A stretch of 64,000 nt of DNA from Qipengyuania vulgaris (GTDB lineage Bacteria; Pseudomonadota; Alphaproteobacteria; Sphingomonadales; Sphingomonadaceae): positions 124,001-188,000 of the forward strand of contig NZ_WTYC01000003.1 of assembly GCF_009827325.1 (NCBI RefSeq), written 5' to 3'. Positions 16,720 through 25,516 of the stretch are shown in pieces. How positions within the stretch are numbered: position 1 is the stretch's first letter; every line of letters starts with the position of its first letter. The notes beneath the pieces are model-generated. The model did not search any database and was not told the origin of the DNA. It saw nothing but the letters and a program-made list of their open reading frames with translations. The translations under genes were made by a program, and so were the position numbers.

Positions 16720-16995
16720 GTGTCAGCAACCGATGGTTCCCGCATTGTCAATCGTCTTCGCAGGATCGAGGGACAGGTGCGCGGCGTAGCGCAGATGATC
16801 GAGGACGATCGTTACTGTATCGACGTCCTCAATCAGGTGCAGGCAATAAAGGCTGCCCTGGGTCGGGCCGAGAGCGAGATACTCAAGCGCCATGCCGCGT
16901 GCTGTGTGGCTGAAGCAATTGCCAGCGGTGACCCAGACGAACAGAAACAGAAGTTCGGCGAACTGGTCGACCTGTTCGAGAAGGCAAAGCGGTGA
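16720..16995 (+). CDS. csoR: CsoR-family copper-sensing transcriptional repressor
   Basis: A 91-residue repressor from the GTG at 16720, with GGAG ten bases upstream. It is all-helical and begins SATDGSRIVNRLRRIEGQVRG, the family's conserved first helix. The copper ligands Cys-His-Cys are spaced as in CsoR: the Cys of DRYCIDVL, a His 25 residues later and a Cys four beyond (RHAACC). Cu(I) binding should release DNA. The palindromes just upstream are the likely operators. It starts the rightward copper operon and overlaps the next gene as GTGA. Confidence 0.93.
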   Translation: MSATDGSRIVNRLRRIEGQVRGVAQMIEDDRYCIDVLNQVQAIKAALGRAESEILKRHAACCVAEAIASGDPDEQKQKFGELVDLFEKAKR

Positions 16996-17621
16996 ATTCC
17001 GTTCTCCGTCTTTTCGCTTGCCTGGTCCTCCTCCTCTCGCCAACGGCCTCGTTCGCACACGGTAACGAAAAGTACGGCGAGGAAGAAACGCGGCCAACTG
17101 CAAGCGAGGCGGTCCATACTCAACCCGGTCACGACATGGCAGTCGCGGTTAACGAGGCGACTTCGAGCGCTACGCCGGAAGACCACGATGACGGGCAGGT
17201 TGAAAGCGAAGGCATCACCGGAGTACTCAAGAGCCTGCATCCGGCAACGGTCCACTTTCCGGTCGCGCTCTTCTTGATGGCTGCGCTTACCGAGTTGTTC
17301 GTAATGACCCGCCGCACGCCCGAGCACGAAGCGGCCGTAAGGATCATGATCTACGGCGGCGCTGCGGGAGGTGTCTTGGCCGCCCTCTTCGGATGGATAC
17401 ACACCGGTCTGTGGTTCGGCGGCGATACCGTCATGCAGGTTCACCGCTGGAACGGAATGCTGATCTCCGTCCTAGGCATGGCAGCGGCCTGGATAGCTTA
17501 CCGACCGTCAAGATCGCGCGCTGCTCTTCGCTTCTTGCTTTTTCCAATTGCCGCGCTGCTGATTGTTCAAGGCTTCATGGGCGGTGAGCTCGCCCACGGT
17601 CTCAATCACCTTAAGCTCTAA
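16992..17621 (+). CDS. DUF2231 membrane protein with His-rich N-terminal region
   Basis: A 209-residue protein from a GTG overlapping csoR. It has a signal-like N-terminus (about 1-22), an exposed acidic and His-containing region (about 23-75), then four membrane segments starting after SLHPATVHFPVALFLMAAL near residue 82, the usual opening of DUF2231 proteins, with conserved His at GWIHTGLWFGGD and MQVHRWNG. DUF2231 proteins often sit in copper or iron loci and some resemble haem-binding membrane proteins. The function is unproven. Confidence 0.85.
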   Translation: MNSVLRLFACLVLLLSPTASFAHGNEKYGEEETRPTASEAVHTQPGHDMAVAVNEATSSATPEDHDDGQVESEGITGVLKSLHPATVHFPVALFLMAALTELFVMTRRTPEHEAAVRIMIYGGAAGGVLAALFGWIHTGLWFGGDTVMQVHRWNGMLISVLGMAAAWIAYRPSRSRAALRFLLFPIAALLIVQGFMGGELAHGLNHLKL

Positions 17622-17632
17622 AGGAAACTCTC

Positions 17633-18004
17633 ATGCGTCCCGTTATCTTCGCATTTGCTGGAAAGTTGCTTGTTGTGCCTGCCTGCCTGTTGACGCTCGC
17701 GGGATGCGGTGACGCCGCCTCGCCGATCGACGATGACGCGCCGGCTGCTGAGACGGCTATCGCTACTCCGGTTCCGACTGAGCTCGCAGTTGCGACCACA
17801 CCAGCAACGGATGAGCCGGTTGCGGCGTCGAGCCAGGCTCCTGTGCCCAGTGCCGCGCCCGCTCCTTCGGTTCAGAAGGCCACCCCTGCTCCTGTCGCGA
17901 CACCGGAACCGACCCCGACCGCAACGGCTGCTGCAGATCCGCACGCGGGGCACGACATGTCGAACATGTCGGACGAAAACATGAAATCCATGGGACACGA
18001 CTGA
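17633..18004 (+). CDS. Pro/Ala-rich lipoprotein with His/Met tail
   Basis: A 123-residue lipoprotein. The signal ends with the lipobox LAGC (Cys near residue 25). The body is low-complexity Pro, Ala and Thr, acting as a flexible spacer. The C-terminus AADPHAGHDMSNMSDENMKS is a likely copper-binding stretch. It lies between the DUF2231 and DUF411 genes and shares one base with the next start. A periplasmic copper buffer tethered to a membrane is a reasonable reading, from composition only. Confidence 0.78.
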   Translation: MRPVIFAFAGKLLVVPACLLTLAGCGDAASPIDDDAPAAETAIATPVPTELAVATTPATDEPVAASSQAPVPSAAPAPSVQKATPAPVATPEPTPTATAAADPHAGHDMSNMSDENMKSMGHD

Positions 18005-18468
18005 TGAACTCGAACAGGAACCCGACCCGCCGCCCCTTTCTACCCGCACTCGGCACAGTACTTCTTGTAGCATGCACAGGCGCCGCTCAGGCCGCGAACT
18101 TCACGATGTACCGCGATCCCAGTTGCGGATGCTGCGAAGCTTGGGCGGCGCATATGCGGCACGGCGAAAAGCATGAGGTCGAGACGATCGATCACCCCGA
18201 CATGGCGTCTGTAAAGACGGGAAACGGCGTGCCGGATGACTTGCGTTCGTGTCATACAATGATCGCTGACGGCTATGTCATAGAAGGACATGTGCCTGCT
18301 GCCGATGTCGAGCGCCTGCTCGCGGAAAGGTCCGACTGGGTCCAAGGTTTGGCGGTCGCCGGTATGCCGCTCGGTTCGCCGGGCATGGAGGCGGGCGGAC
18401 GAGTGCAGCCCTATGAGGTCATCGCTTTTGGCAACGGACGCCGTGAGGTTTTCGCGTCATATCCCTGA
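18004..18468 (+). CDS. DUF411 (CopG-like) copper-binding protein
   Basis: A 154-residue exported protein of the DUF411 family. After a signal (about 12-31), it has YRDPSCGCCEAWAAHMR near residue 36, where the CxCC pair is the putative metal or redox site, then VPDDLRSCHTMIADGYVIEGHVPAADV near 79-105, the family's most conserved stretch. CopG proteins are thought to convert copper between redox states in the periplasm. It directly precedes the P-type ATPase in the operon. Confidence 0.92.
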   Translation: MNSNRNPTRRPFLPALGTVLLVACTGAAQAANFTMYRDPSCGCCEAWAAHMRHGEKHEVETIDHPDMASVKTGNGVPDDLRSCHTMIADGYVIEGHVPAADVERLLAERSDWVQGLAVAGMPLGSPGMEAGGRVQPYEVIAFGNGRREVFASYP

Positions 18469-18507
18469 TCCCGATCACACACTCTTGCCACGCAGAGGAG
18501 GCCGAAT

Positions 18508-20874
18508 ATGAGCTGTTGCGACAAGCACCACACGCACGATGTGAAAGGTGAAGGCAGCGCGATCGATCCCGTCTGCGGCATGAGCGTAACAATCGAGGGC
18601 GCGGCGCATATCGCCGAGCACGATGGCGCAACTCACTACTTCTGTTCGGCGCGGTGCAAAGACAAGTTCGTCGGCAATCCGGATCACTACCTGTCCGGCG
18701 CGCATCTCGAACAGGTCGAGAACGTTCCCGAGGGGACGATCTACACTTGCCCCATGCATCCTGAGATCCGCCAGGTAGGACCGGGAAGTTGCCCCATCTG
18801 CGGGATGGCGCTGGAGCCCGAGACGGTCAGTCTCGAGGATGGACCCGATCCTGAACTCGTCGATATGACCCGCCGATTTTGGGTCAGCGCGCTCTTCACC
18901 CTGCCGTTATTCATTTACGCGATGAGCGACATGGTACCCGGAATCAGCTTCGACCGGCTGATTGAACCGGCGCGCGCCCAGTGGGCGCAACTGTTGCTAG
19001 CGACACCCGTAGTGCTGTGGGGTGGTTGGCCCTTCTTTGTGCGGGCGTGGCAATCGCTCCAAACCCGTAATCTCAACATGTTCACGCTCATCGGCTTCGG
19101 CGTGGCGATTGCGTTTCTGTTCAGCCTCATAGCCACACTCCTGCCAGATATATTTCCACCCGCCTTCCGCGATCACTCGGGCCGCGTCGGTGTCTATTAC
19201 GAGGCGGCGGCAGTCATCACGACGCTTGTGCTGCTCGGCCAGGTGCTCGAACTCAGGGCGCGCGGATCGACCTCGAGCGCGCTGCGCGCACTGCTTGAAC
19301 TCGCACCGCCGACAGCGGTGAAAATCTACGATGGCGGCGACGAGCGCGAAGTGTCGCTCGACCAATTGGCGAGCGGAGACCTGCTTCGCGTTCGCCCGGG
19401 CGACAAGGTGCCAGTCGATGGTGAGGTGACCGAGGGAGCGAGCGCAATCGACGAGTCCATGATAAGCGGTGAGCCGTTGCCGGTTTCGAAGAAGGTCGGC
19501 GACCAGGTGATCGGCGGAACGGTCAACCAGACGGGCGGCTTTGTGATGCGCGCTGGCGCCGTCGGCAAGGACACGATGCTGTCCAAGATCGTCCAGATGG
19601 TTGCCGAGGCTCAGCGCAGCCGGGCACCAATCCAGCGCCTGGCCGATCAAGTCGCGGCCTGGTTCGTGCCTGCGGTGGTCGTGATCGCGGTTGTTACGTT
19701 CATCGTCTGGGCAATCTGGGGGCCATTTCCTGCGCTGGCCTATGCGCTGGTCAACGCGATCGCGGTTCTCATCATCGCCTGTCCGTGCGCGCTAGGCCTG
19801 GCAACACCGATGTCGATCATGACCGGCACCGGCAAGGGCGCCCAGCACGGCATCCTCATTCGCAACGCCGAGGCGCTCGAGACCCTCGAAAAGATCGACA
19901 CGCTGGTGGTCGACAAGACCGGCACGCTCACCGTGGGAAAGCCCGATTTGGTCGCGGTTACGCCTCGCGATGGCCTCGATGAAGCAGATTTCCTTTCCGC
20001 GATCGCTGCAGTCGAAATAGGAAGCGAGCATCCGCTTGCCCACGCCATAGTCGAGGGCACCAAGGCGCGAGGCATAGCTGTCGAGGCTGCGTCGGATCTG
20101 GCGTCGACTACCGGTGAAGGTGTCGAGGCGCGCGTGGGATTGCGCAAGGTCGCTATCGGCAACGAAAAACTGATGCGCCGGCTCGGCATCGAAGATCAGG
20201 AATGGCTCGGTTCTGCAGAGGCCGGTCGCGCCCAAGGGCAGACGGTGATGTTCGTCGCCATCGATGGTGCGCCGGCGGGACTGATCGCGGTCGCCGACCC
20301 GATCAAGCCGACCAGCGCGGCGGCCATCCGGGCGCTCCACAAGCGTGGGATCAAAGTGGTCATGCTGACCGGCGATAGCCGCGCCACCGCCGATGCCGTG
20401 GCACGCCAGATCGGTATCGACGATGTCGAAGCCAATGTCTCGCCGGAAGACAAGCATCGAAAGATCGAGGCTCTCAAGGCCTCTGGCAATCGCGTTGCGA
20501 TGGCCGGGGACGGCATTAACGACGCGCCCGCGCTGGCGGCTGCGGACGTCGGCATTGCGATGGGCACGGGCACTGACGTGGCGATTGAAAGCGCCGGCGT
20601 CACTCTGGTCCGGGGCGACCTCACCGGCGTGCTCCAGGCAATAGTCCTGTCCCGCGCCACCATGCGCAACATCCGCCAGAACCTCTTGTTCGCATTCGGA
20701 TACAATGCACTAGGCATCCCCGTAGCAGCGGGCGTGCTCTTCCCTGCCTTCGGCTTGCTTCTGAATCCGATGATCGCGGCCGCGGCGATGAGCCTCTCGT
20801 CGGTATCGGTCATTGCCAATGCCTTGCGGCTGCGCGGGCTAAAGCTTCCCACATTGGACGAGGAGCGAGCATGA
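18508..20874 (+). CDS. copA-like: Copper-translocating P1B-type ATPase
   Basis: A 788-residue Cu(I) efflux pump. The N-terminus has a YHS-type metal domain (IDPVCGMSV, about 22-60) and a heavy-metal-binding motif (YTCPMHPEI and CPICGMAL, about 75-100). Eight membrane segments are expected. The ion site CPC appears in [13 protein letters not shown] near residue 424, the phosphorylated Asp in [10 protein letters not shown] near 469, the SEHPLA motif near 506 and [10 protein letters not shown] near 666. AGAGGAGG precedes the ATG. It fits the group of copper ATPases with YHS and double-Cys N-termini. It exports copper to the periplasm, where CopA and CopB act. Confidence 0.95.
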   Translation: MSCCDKHHTHDVKGEGSAIDPVCGMSVTIEGAAHIAEHDGATHYFCSARCKDKFVGNPDHYLSGAHLEQVENVPEGTIYTCPMHPEIRQVGPGSCPICGMALEPETVSLEDGPDPELVDMTRRFWVSALFTLPLFIYAMSDMVPGISFDRLIEPARAQWAQLLLATPVVLWGGWPFFVRAWQSLQTRNLNMFTLIGFGVAIAFLFSLIATLLPDIFPPAFRDHSGRVGVYYEAAAVITTLVLLGQVLELRARGSTSSALRALLELAPPTAVKIYDGGDEREVSLDQLASGDLLRVRPGDKVPVDGEVTEGASAIDESMISGEPLPVSKKVGDQVIGGTVNQTGGFVMRAGAVGKDTMLSKIVQMVAEAQRSRAPIQRLADQVAAWFVPAVVVIAVVTFIVWAIWGPFPALAYALVNAIAVLIIACPCALGLATPMSIMTGTGKGAQHGILIRNAEALETLEKIDTLVVDKTGTLTVGKPDLVAVTPRDGLDEADFLSAIAAVEIGSEHPLAHAIVEGTKARGIAVEAASDLASTTGEGVEARVGLRKVAIGNEKLMRRLGIEDQEWLGSAEAGRAQGQTVMFVAIDGAPAGLIAVADPIKPTSAAAIRALHKRGIKVVMLTGDSRATADAVARQIGIDDVEANVSPEDKHRKIEALKASGNRVAMAGDGINDAPALAAADVGIAMGTGTDVAIESAGVTLVRGDLTGVLQAIVLSRATMRNIRQNLLFAFGYNALGIPVAAGVLFPAFGLLLNPMIAAAAMSLSSVSVIANALRLRGLKLPTLDEERA

Positions 20875-21287
20875 TCGCGGCAACAGCAATCGGAATATCA
20901 CTCTTCCTTGCGTCTCTGACCTTGCACCTCGCCATGCTGCGGTTGGCAAAGAATGTTTCGCCGCCGGGGCTGGCGCCTGCTCGCTTACGACTGACGGGCG
21001 GCTCGCTGCTCGTCCTACTAAGCCATATGCTTGTAGCTGTCGTATTCGCGGTCGGATTTGCTTGGGCCGCATCGCTCGGACTTGGTGGGTTTGCCAAGGA
21101 ACCGGCAATGTCGTGCATGGATTATTACTACTTCGCCCTAATCACTGTCACGACGGTGGGCTTGGGTGACATTTATCCGACCGATCACCTGAGGGTGATT
21201 GCGGGCATCGCGTCACTGACCGGTTTCATCCTGATCAGCTGCACCGCACAGTACGTATACAAGACGATGAGCCAACAGGAGGATTGA
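20871..21287 (+). CDS. Two-pore-loop potassium-channel-like membrane protein
   Basis: A 138-residue protein overlapping the ATPase by ATGA. It has an N-terminal membrane segment (about 1-24), a second (about 46-70), then the K+ channel pore loop [19 protein letters not shown] near residue 85, with the TVGLGD selectivity filter, and a last helix (about 110-128). This matches the ion-channel-2 family without a regulatory domain. It is in a copper operon between the pump and a DUF305 protein, which is unexpected. Charge compensation during copper export is one possible reason. Confidence 0.87.
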   Translation: MIAATAIGISLFLASLTLHLAMLRLAKNVSPPGLAPARLRLTGGSLLVLLSHMLVAVVFAVGFAWAASLGLGGFAKEPAMSCMDYYYFALITVTTVGLGDIYPTDHLRVIAGIASLTGFILISCTAQYVYKTMSQQED

Positions 21288-21914
21288 ATGGCCGACAACC
21301 ATAACGCGGATCACCAGCAGCACCACGGCGGTGGGGGCAATTACTGGCGCTTCATGGCGATGGTGGCGACATCCACCGCGATCATGTTCGGCCTGATGTA
21401 TCTCAATACTTACGAGCTCGATCACGTGTTCTGGAGCGAAACGCGCTTCTGGATGACTTTCGTTATGGGCGGCATGATGATGATCGTCATGCTTCTCTTC
21501 ATGTGGGGCATGTACAAGGACAAGGCCAAGAACTTCATCATCCTGGGCGTCGGTGCCCTGACCTTCGCGGTGGCGCTCTGGTTGGTTCGCAGCCAGGCGA
21601 CCGTCAACGATGAAGAATATATGGCAGCGATGATTCCGCATCACTCTATCGCCGTATTGACCAGTTCCCGAGCCGAGATCACTGATCCGCGTGTTCGCAA
21701 GCTCGCAGACGCCATCATCGAAGCTCAGATCAAGGAAATCGCCGAGATGAAGCTGTTGATCGAAGACATCGAGACCAACGGGGAGATGGGCGATGGCACC
21801 CCCTTGCCGGCACGGACCACTGCCCTAACTCCGGAACTCTTGGAGGAAGCCAAAAAAGCGCTAGAACGACCTGTAGAGCCCGAAGTACGTGACGAAGTCA
21901 CGGTTGGCGATTGA
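21288..21914 (+). CDS. DUF305 membrane protein
   Basis: A 208-residue protein starting directly after the channel stop, with AGGAGGA upstream. It begins with a His-rich stretch (NADHQQHHGGGG), has three membrane helices (about 20-105), then the DUF305 signature in the periplasm or cytoplasm: NDEEYMAAMIPHHSIAVLTS near residue 107, with the conserved His-His pair, and further helices to residue 160. The acidic tail is low complexity. DUF305 proteins are frequent in copper and other metal loci. A metal-binding role is inferred. Confidence 0.85.
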   Translation: MADNHNADHQQHHGGGGNYWRFMAMVATSTAIMFGLMYLNTYELDHVFWSETRFWMTFVMGGMMMIVMLLFMWGMYKDKAKNFIILGVGALTFAVALWLVRSQATVNDEEYMAAMIPHHSIAVLTSSRAEITDPRVRKLADAIIEAQIKEIAEMKLLIEDIETNGEMGDGTPLPARTTALTPELLEEAKKALERPVEPEVRDEVTVGD

Positions 21915-21954
21915 CATTCGCGTAGTTTACCGAACTCAGACGCAGTGATCAGTA

Positions 21955-21986
21955 CCGGCTCCTGGCAAACTGGCGTCAGGAGCCGG
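21955..21986 (+). terminator. Hairpin after the copper operon
   Basis: Perfect arms CCGGCTCCTG (21955-21964) and CAGGAGCCGG (21977-21986) with a 12-base loop, 41 bases after the DUF305 stop. No T-run follows, so it may be a weak terminator, an mRNA-stabilising hairpin, or part of a dispersed palindrome family whose fragments also appear at 24574 and 25057. Confidence 0.45.
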
Positions 21987-22209
21987 ACGGTCGATATCGA
22001 ATGGAATAGTTGACCGCATCTCAGCGCGCGGAGGTGGCCCCGCGGTGATGGGGCCGAATGACTTCAGCTCGCTTGAACGGGGAGCACCGGGAACGGGTAT
22101 TCAGTGACGAACCCGATTTCGGACGTCACCTCAACGCTTACAGATTGATCTGAAACAACATCAACCAGTTCTTCTTCTGCTATGCTTTGGCAATTCAGAG
22201 GAGAGAACC

Positions 22210-22467
22210 ATGAAAATTAACGCTTTCAAGCTCGGTATCGCCACTGCTGCAGTCTTTGGCGTCGCGTGGGTGATTTGCAGCCTCTTCGTTATGGGAGCGC
22301 CGCGGGTAATGATGCAAATGACAGGTCACATGGTCCACGCCGATTTCAGTCACATGAACTGGCAACTCAATTTTTTAGGCGTGGTCGTCGGCCTGCTTTC
22401 TTGGTCGATTGGGGCTGGCGCGATCGCCGGCCTGACTGCGGCTGTTTATAATCGGCTGGTAGACTGA
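22210..22467 (+). CDS. DUF5676 family small membrane protein
   Basis: An 85-residue protein with two membrane helices (about 8-28 and 54-78), separated by MMQMTGHMVHADFSHMNW, a Met/His-rich loop that could touch a metal. GAGGAGAGAACC lies before the ATG. The pattern matches DUF5676 proteins seen in heavy-metal islands. It lies 295 bases after the DUF305 gene, so it probably has its own promoter. Confidence 0.85.
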   Translation: MKINAFKLGIATAAVFGVAWVICSLFVMGAPRVMMQMTGHMVHADFSHMNWQLNFLGVVVGLLSWSIGAGAIAGLTAAVYNRLVD

Positions 22468-22548
22468 TGGAGACTTAGTCGGTCCGGCTGCAGAGCGAAC
22501 TGAAGTCGGCCTTGTGCTACGGTGCATATCCTCAATGGGAGAAAAGCC

Positions 22549-22782
22549 ATGATCCTGAGATTGGTAGCCATCATGGCTGCTGGGGCGTTCGCCGCGTCCT
22601 GCATGAGGAAGACGCGTAAAAGAAACGCCGCATATGCTCCCGACCAGCCTCATGAGAGCTATTTAGATATTCGCGATGCGGGCCCCGATGCAATGCGGGA
22701 TGCCCCCCGTCGAGAGTGGACGGAGATCGACGAAGATCTCGACGAAAGCTTTCCAGCCAGCGATCCGCCTGGTGGATATTAG
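22549..22782 (+). CDS. Small protein with signal-like N-terminus and DESFPASDPP tail
   Basis: A 77-residue protein from the ATG at 22549 (GGGAGAAAA upstream; a longer frame starts at 22522). The N-terminus MILRLVAIMAAGAFAASC looks like a lipoprotein or membrane signal with Cys at about residue 18. The C-terminus EIDEDLDESFPASDPPGGY carries an acidic motif that I have seen at the ends of many small alphaproteobacterial proteins. Its function is unknown. It sits with other small membrane proteins next to the copper genes. Confidence 0.68.
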   Translation: MILRLVAIMAAGAFAASCMRKTRKRNAAYAPDQPHESYLDIRDAGPDAMRDAPRREWTEIDEDLDESFPASDPPGGY

Positions 22783-22794
22783 AGGAAAGAACCT

Positions 22795-23259
22795 TTGGTT
22801 GTGACGACGAGAGAACCACCGGAACTTTGGCTCGCCCTACAGGGGTTCCTTGTCGCCTTCGTCTGGGAGATGTTCCAGATGCCATTCTATGAGATGGATG
22901 CTGAGACGCCGTGGGCCGCAACAAAGGCCTGCGCGGCCGCATCTCTTGGCGATGCAGGTATTATGGTGGTGGCGGCGTGTTTGGCGAATAGGTTATCCAA
23001 GGGATCACTCTGGATGAAGCAGCCGAGCCTCTCCGCAATTCTGATCTATCTTGGCGCGGGAATTGGCGTAACAATCGCAATCGAATGGCTGGCGCTACGG
23101 TCCGATTGGGGCTGGGAATATTCCCATTTGATGCCTCAAATATTCCGAATTGGGCTTGTGCCGCTGGCGATGTGGGTTGTCGTGCCGTCTTTATCGCTCT
23201 TCCTCAGCAGGAAAATCGTGGGAAGCAAAGCACGCTTTAAAGACCCCTCAGCCTGTTAA
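22795..23259 (+). CDS. Multi-pass membrane protein of unknown function
   Basis: A 154-residue protein with AGAGGA before a TTG at 22795; a GTG at 22801 is an alternative. Four hydrophobic segments span about residues 14-28, 44-65, 80-100 and 117-140. The opening LWLALQGFLVAFVWEMFQMPFYEMD and the DAGIMVVAACLANR segment are distinctive but match no family I can name. It follows the small DESFPASDPP protein by 12 bases and closes the run of metal-associated genes. Confidence 0.68.
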   Translation: MVVTTREPPELWLALQGFLVAFVWEMFQMPFYEMDAETPWAATKACAAASLGDAGIMVVAACLANRLSKGSLWMKQPSLSAILIYLGAGIGVTIAIEWLALRSDWGWEYSHLMPQIFRIGLVPLAMWVVVPSLSLFLSRKIVGSKARFKDPSAC

Positions 23260-23277
23260 TCTCGCTAGTTTAAGAAT

Positions 23278-23295
23278 GGGCGCGTTGCTGCCGGA
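23278..23295. repeat. 18-bp repeat shared with the thiolase truncation point
   Basis: GGGCGCGTTGCTGCCGGA here is identical to 29823-29840, the point where the thiolase fragment loses similarity to its family. Both lie near GCGGAC-containing degenerate repeats. Confidence 0.5.
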
Positions 23296-23356
23296 GCTTG
23301 GTACTCGCCTCAACGGCGGCCTTCGCGGCTTAGTCTCCTGAAAGCGGACCGGAAAC

Positions 23357-23375
23357 TTCCCACCCCGTTCTTGCC
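23357..23375. repeat. 19-bp intergenic repeat, copy 1
   Basis: TTCCCACCCCGTTCTTGCC occurs here and again at 25532-25550, both times in a gene-free stretch just after a membrane-protein gene. It resembles remnants of a dispersed repeat containing GCGGAC/GAAAGCGGACC. Confidence 0.6.
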
Positions 23376-23541
23376 TATTGTGCTTGGTGTGGTTCTCTCC
23401 AAAAGCAGACCATCGCCGGTCAACGCCTAGCTGACATCTAGACCAAAGTATGTTCCTGTTGCGCGGAGCCAAAGCACTTGGAAAGGTCCCAAGGACATAG
23501 CTCTCAGCCCCATCTTGCTTTGAGTGCAAAGGATCAGGCCA

Positions 23542-24516
23542 TTGGCAGATGTAAAAATCGTTCGAGCTTTAGCTTTAATTCTTGGCCTTGGCGGGTGGAC
23601 CTTGCCTACTGCGCCCTTGCTTGCCGGTGATGACATGCCCGATGCGGCGCAATGTCTTAAGAAGAAGAACGACCCTAACCCTGAAGCTTCAATCGGTTCT
23701 TGTAATTCTTTGATCGAGGACGGCAGTCTGTCTCAGCAGGAGCTCGCGGACGCGCTCTATACCCGCGGTCGAATTAGGGCAGAGCTTGGTGATCATGCGC
23801 GCGCCATTTCTGATTTTGATGAAGCGCTTAGGGCCGACCCGGAATTTGCGAAAGCACACAACGCCCGCGCAGGCATCTATGCTGATCTCGGGCTCGTGGA
23901 GGAAGCGATTGCGGACTATGGCGATGCGCTCAAGATCGACCCTCTCTATTCCACTGCAATCCACAATCGCGGGATTGCTTACCATCAGAAGGGCGAAGTT
24001 GCTCTCGCCATCGCCGACTACTCTGCCGCTATCCAAATTGATTCCGAGAGTGATCTATATCTGACCAATCGGGGCGCGGCGTTTGCCGACCTGGGGGACC
24101 ATTTTGGAGCCATTGCTGATTATAACGCAGCACTTAAGATCAGCACTAATGCTCCTGACACATATAATAACCGTGGTTTTTCGTATCTACATCTAGGGTG
24201 GGTTGAGAACGCGATTGAAGATTTTGATCGTGCCATCTCACTCAACCCCGCTGACCCGCTGTATCTAAACAATCGGGGGACCGCTCATGCTCTCCAATCA
24301 AGTTGGGTGAAGGCCAGAGAGGACTTTGAAGCCGCTTTGCAGATCAACCCAGATGACGGGGCAGCAATGTATGGTCTTGGCATCATCAGCTACCTTGATG
24401 GGCGCGAAGAAGAGGGCCTTGCAATGATGAAAAGGGCCATCTCAATTGATCCGCAAGCCGGTCAAGATTTTCACAGCCTCGGGCTTCTCTGGCAGTCCAT
24501 AGATATCGGTGGGTGA
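23542..24516 (+). CDS. Exported tetratricopeptide-repeat protein
   Basis: A 324-residue protein from a TTG start at 23542, eight bases after AAAGGA; a GTG at 23524 is possible. A signal peptide spans about 1-29. The rest is at least seven TPR units in succession (for example ADALYTRGRIRAELGDHARA, then AKAHNARAGIYADLGLVEEA, SAIQIDSESDLYLTNRGAAF and later ones), each about 34 residues. TPR arrays bind partner proteins. No catalytic domain is attached, so it is probably a periplasmic scaffold of unknown pathway. Confidence 0.85.
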   Translation: MADVKIVRALALILGLGGWTLPTAPLLAGDDMPDAAQCLKKKNDPNPEASIGSCNSLIEDGSLSQQELADALYTRGRIRAELGDHARAISDFDEALRADPEFAKAHNARAGIYADLGLVEEAIADYGDALKIDPLYSTAIHNRGIAYHQKGEVALAIADYSAAIQIDSESDLYLTNRGAAFADLGDHFGAIADYNAALKISTNAPDTYNNRGFSYLHLGWVENAIEDFDRAISLNPADPLYLNNRGTAHALQSSWVKAREDFEAALQINPDDGAAMYGLGIISYLDGREEEGLAMMKRAISIDPQAGQDFHSLGLLWQSIDIGG

Positions 24517-24573
24517 TCCTTGAGCGGTTGCTTTCCGACCACTCGTGACGCTTTGCTCGAGTACCACAGGGTG

Positions 24574-24602
24574 CCAGGAGCGGACCGACTGCTTCCGACG
24601 CC
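24574..24602. repeat. 29-bp imperfect direct repeat, left copy
   Basis: CCAGGAGCGGACCGAC then four differing bases and CCGACGCC. It recurs at 25057-25085 on the other side of the gene at 24611-25021. Confidence 0.6.
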
Positions 24603-24610
24603 TCGAACAG

Positions 24611-25021
24611 TCAGCTATTGAAGTCTCCATTGGCAGTCATCAGACTCAACAGTGCAATTGCCGTGCTTCGGGCGTCGGGCCAAGACGCGCTGGCAAGCGC
24701 CGCCGGTCCCGCTTCAACCAGCCTCGATTGATTTACGGTCTCCTTGAGTTTCTCGCCGAGAGCATTGGCAAGGTGAAGTTCGTTATCGAAGAGCCAAGAA
24801 CCGCTTCCCTGCACGGGGTCGTCGTATAGTTCGAGGTCATTGAGGATGGTGTCGAGGCTCAAGCCAATCCTCTCCGGATTGGGCGCGTCCGACGCGATGA
24901 CTTCTAGTGACCGAAATAGGTCACGTCGGTCTTCATTCCACCATTTGTCGGCAAGGCTTCTCATGCCTGAAAAGATGCGCGGCCTGACCAATTCACGCAA
25001 TACGCAATGGCTGCATTCCAC
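24611..25021 (-). CDS. Small cytoplasmic protein of unknown function
   Basis: The C-terminal 117 residues (from MRSLADKWWNEDRRDL, ATG at 24964) are convincing: helical, amphipathic, with DTILNDLELYDDP near the middle and a long final helix. A GTG at 25021 gives 136 residues and was chosen because ECSHCVLRELVRPRIFSG fits the same helical style. The overall look is like small SCO4402-type proteins, but I cannot confirm it. It is flanked on both sides by copies of a 29-bp repeat and reads against its neighbours, so it may have arrived as a unit. Confidence 0.5.
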   Translation of the reverse strand: MECSHCVLRELVRPRIFSGMRSLADKWWNEDRRDLFRSLEVIASDAPNPERIGLSLDTILNDLELYDDPVQGSGSWLFDNELHLANALGEKLKETVNQSRLVEAGPAALASASWPDARSTAIALLSLMTANGDFNS

Positions 25022-25056
25022 CCCGAACTCGCCGCTTTGAACGTGTATAGCTGGTC

Positions 25057-25085
25057 CCAGGAGCGGACCGACAATTACCGACGCC
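25057..25085. repeat. 29-bp imperfect direct repeat, right copy
   Basis: Same 16-base start (CCAGGAGCGGACCGAC) and CCGACGCC end as 24574-24602. The two copies enclose the small gene at 24611-25021. Confidence 0.6.
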
Positions 25086-25141
25086 GTTGCGGACGTCGGA
25101 CTTCGATGGAATAGTCGAAGGATGCAGTTAAGATTAGAAAT

Positions 25142-25516
25142 ATGAATCCGCGTAAATTGATCGGCGGAACAGCCTTCTGCATGCTCCTGCTTTGGGGCTG
25201 GGCCGCCAGTTACATTGGAGGAATTTCCCAAGACGATTGGGGACTCCTCTGGCGATTGGCATATGTCATTTGGTTATGCGTGACCTTTGTCATGGCATTC
25301 TATGACCGGAAGAACCTTCCAGAGAAAGCATGGGATTTTAACCCGAAGCGAGGCGTTCTATATTTCTTTCTGGGTTGGATCATCTTCCCGGTGCTTATTG
25401 GAGTGGAGGCGCTATCTGGAGCCGACTTCACACTAAGTCGAATGTTGGTAGGCACGCTTGCGATGTCGGTGCTGATTGGCATCCTAGGCATCTTCACGGA
25501 AAACGTTGGGGTTTAA
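25142..25516 (+). CDS. Small integral membrane protein of unknown function
   Basis: A 124-residue protein with about four hydrophobic helices (residues about 7-27, 38-55, 73-92 and 100-120). A basic and Pro-containing loop (YDRKNLPEKAWDFNPKRG, about 56-73) joins the second and third. No family recognised. It is alone, between repeat remnants. Confidence 0.6.
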   Translation: MNPRKLIGGTAFCMLLLWGWAASYIGGISQDDWGLLWRLAYVIWLCVTFVMAFYDRKNLPEKAWDFNPKRGVLYFFLGWIIFPVLIGVEALSGADFTLSRMLVGTLAMSVLIGILGIFTENVGV

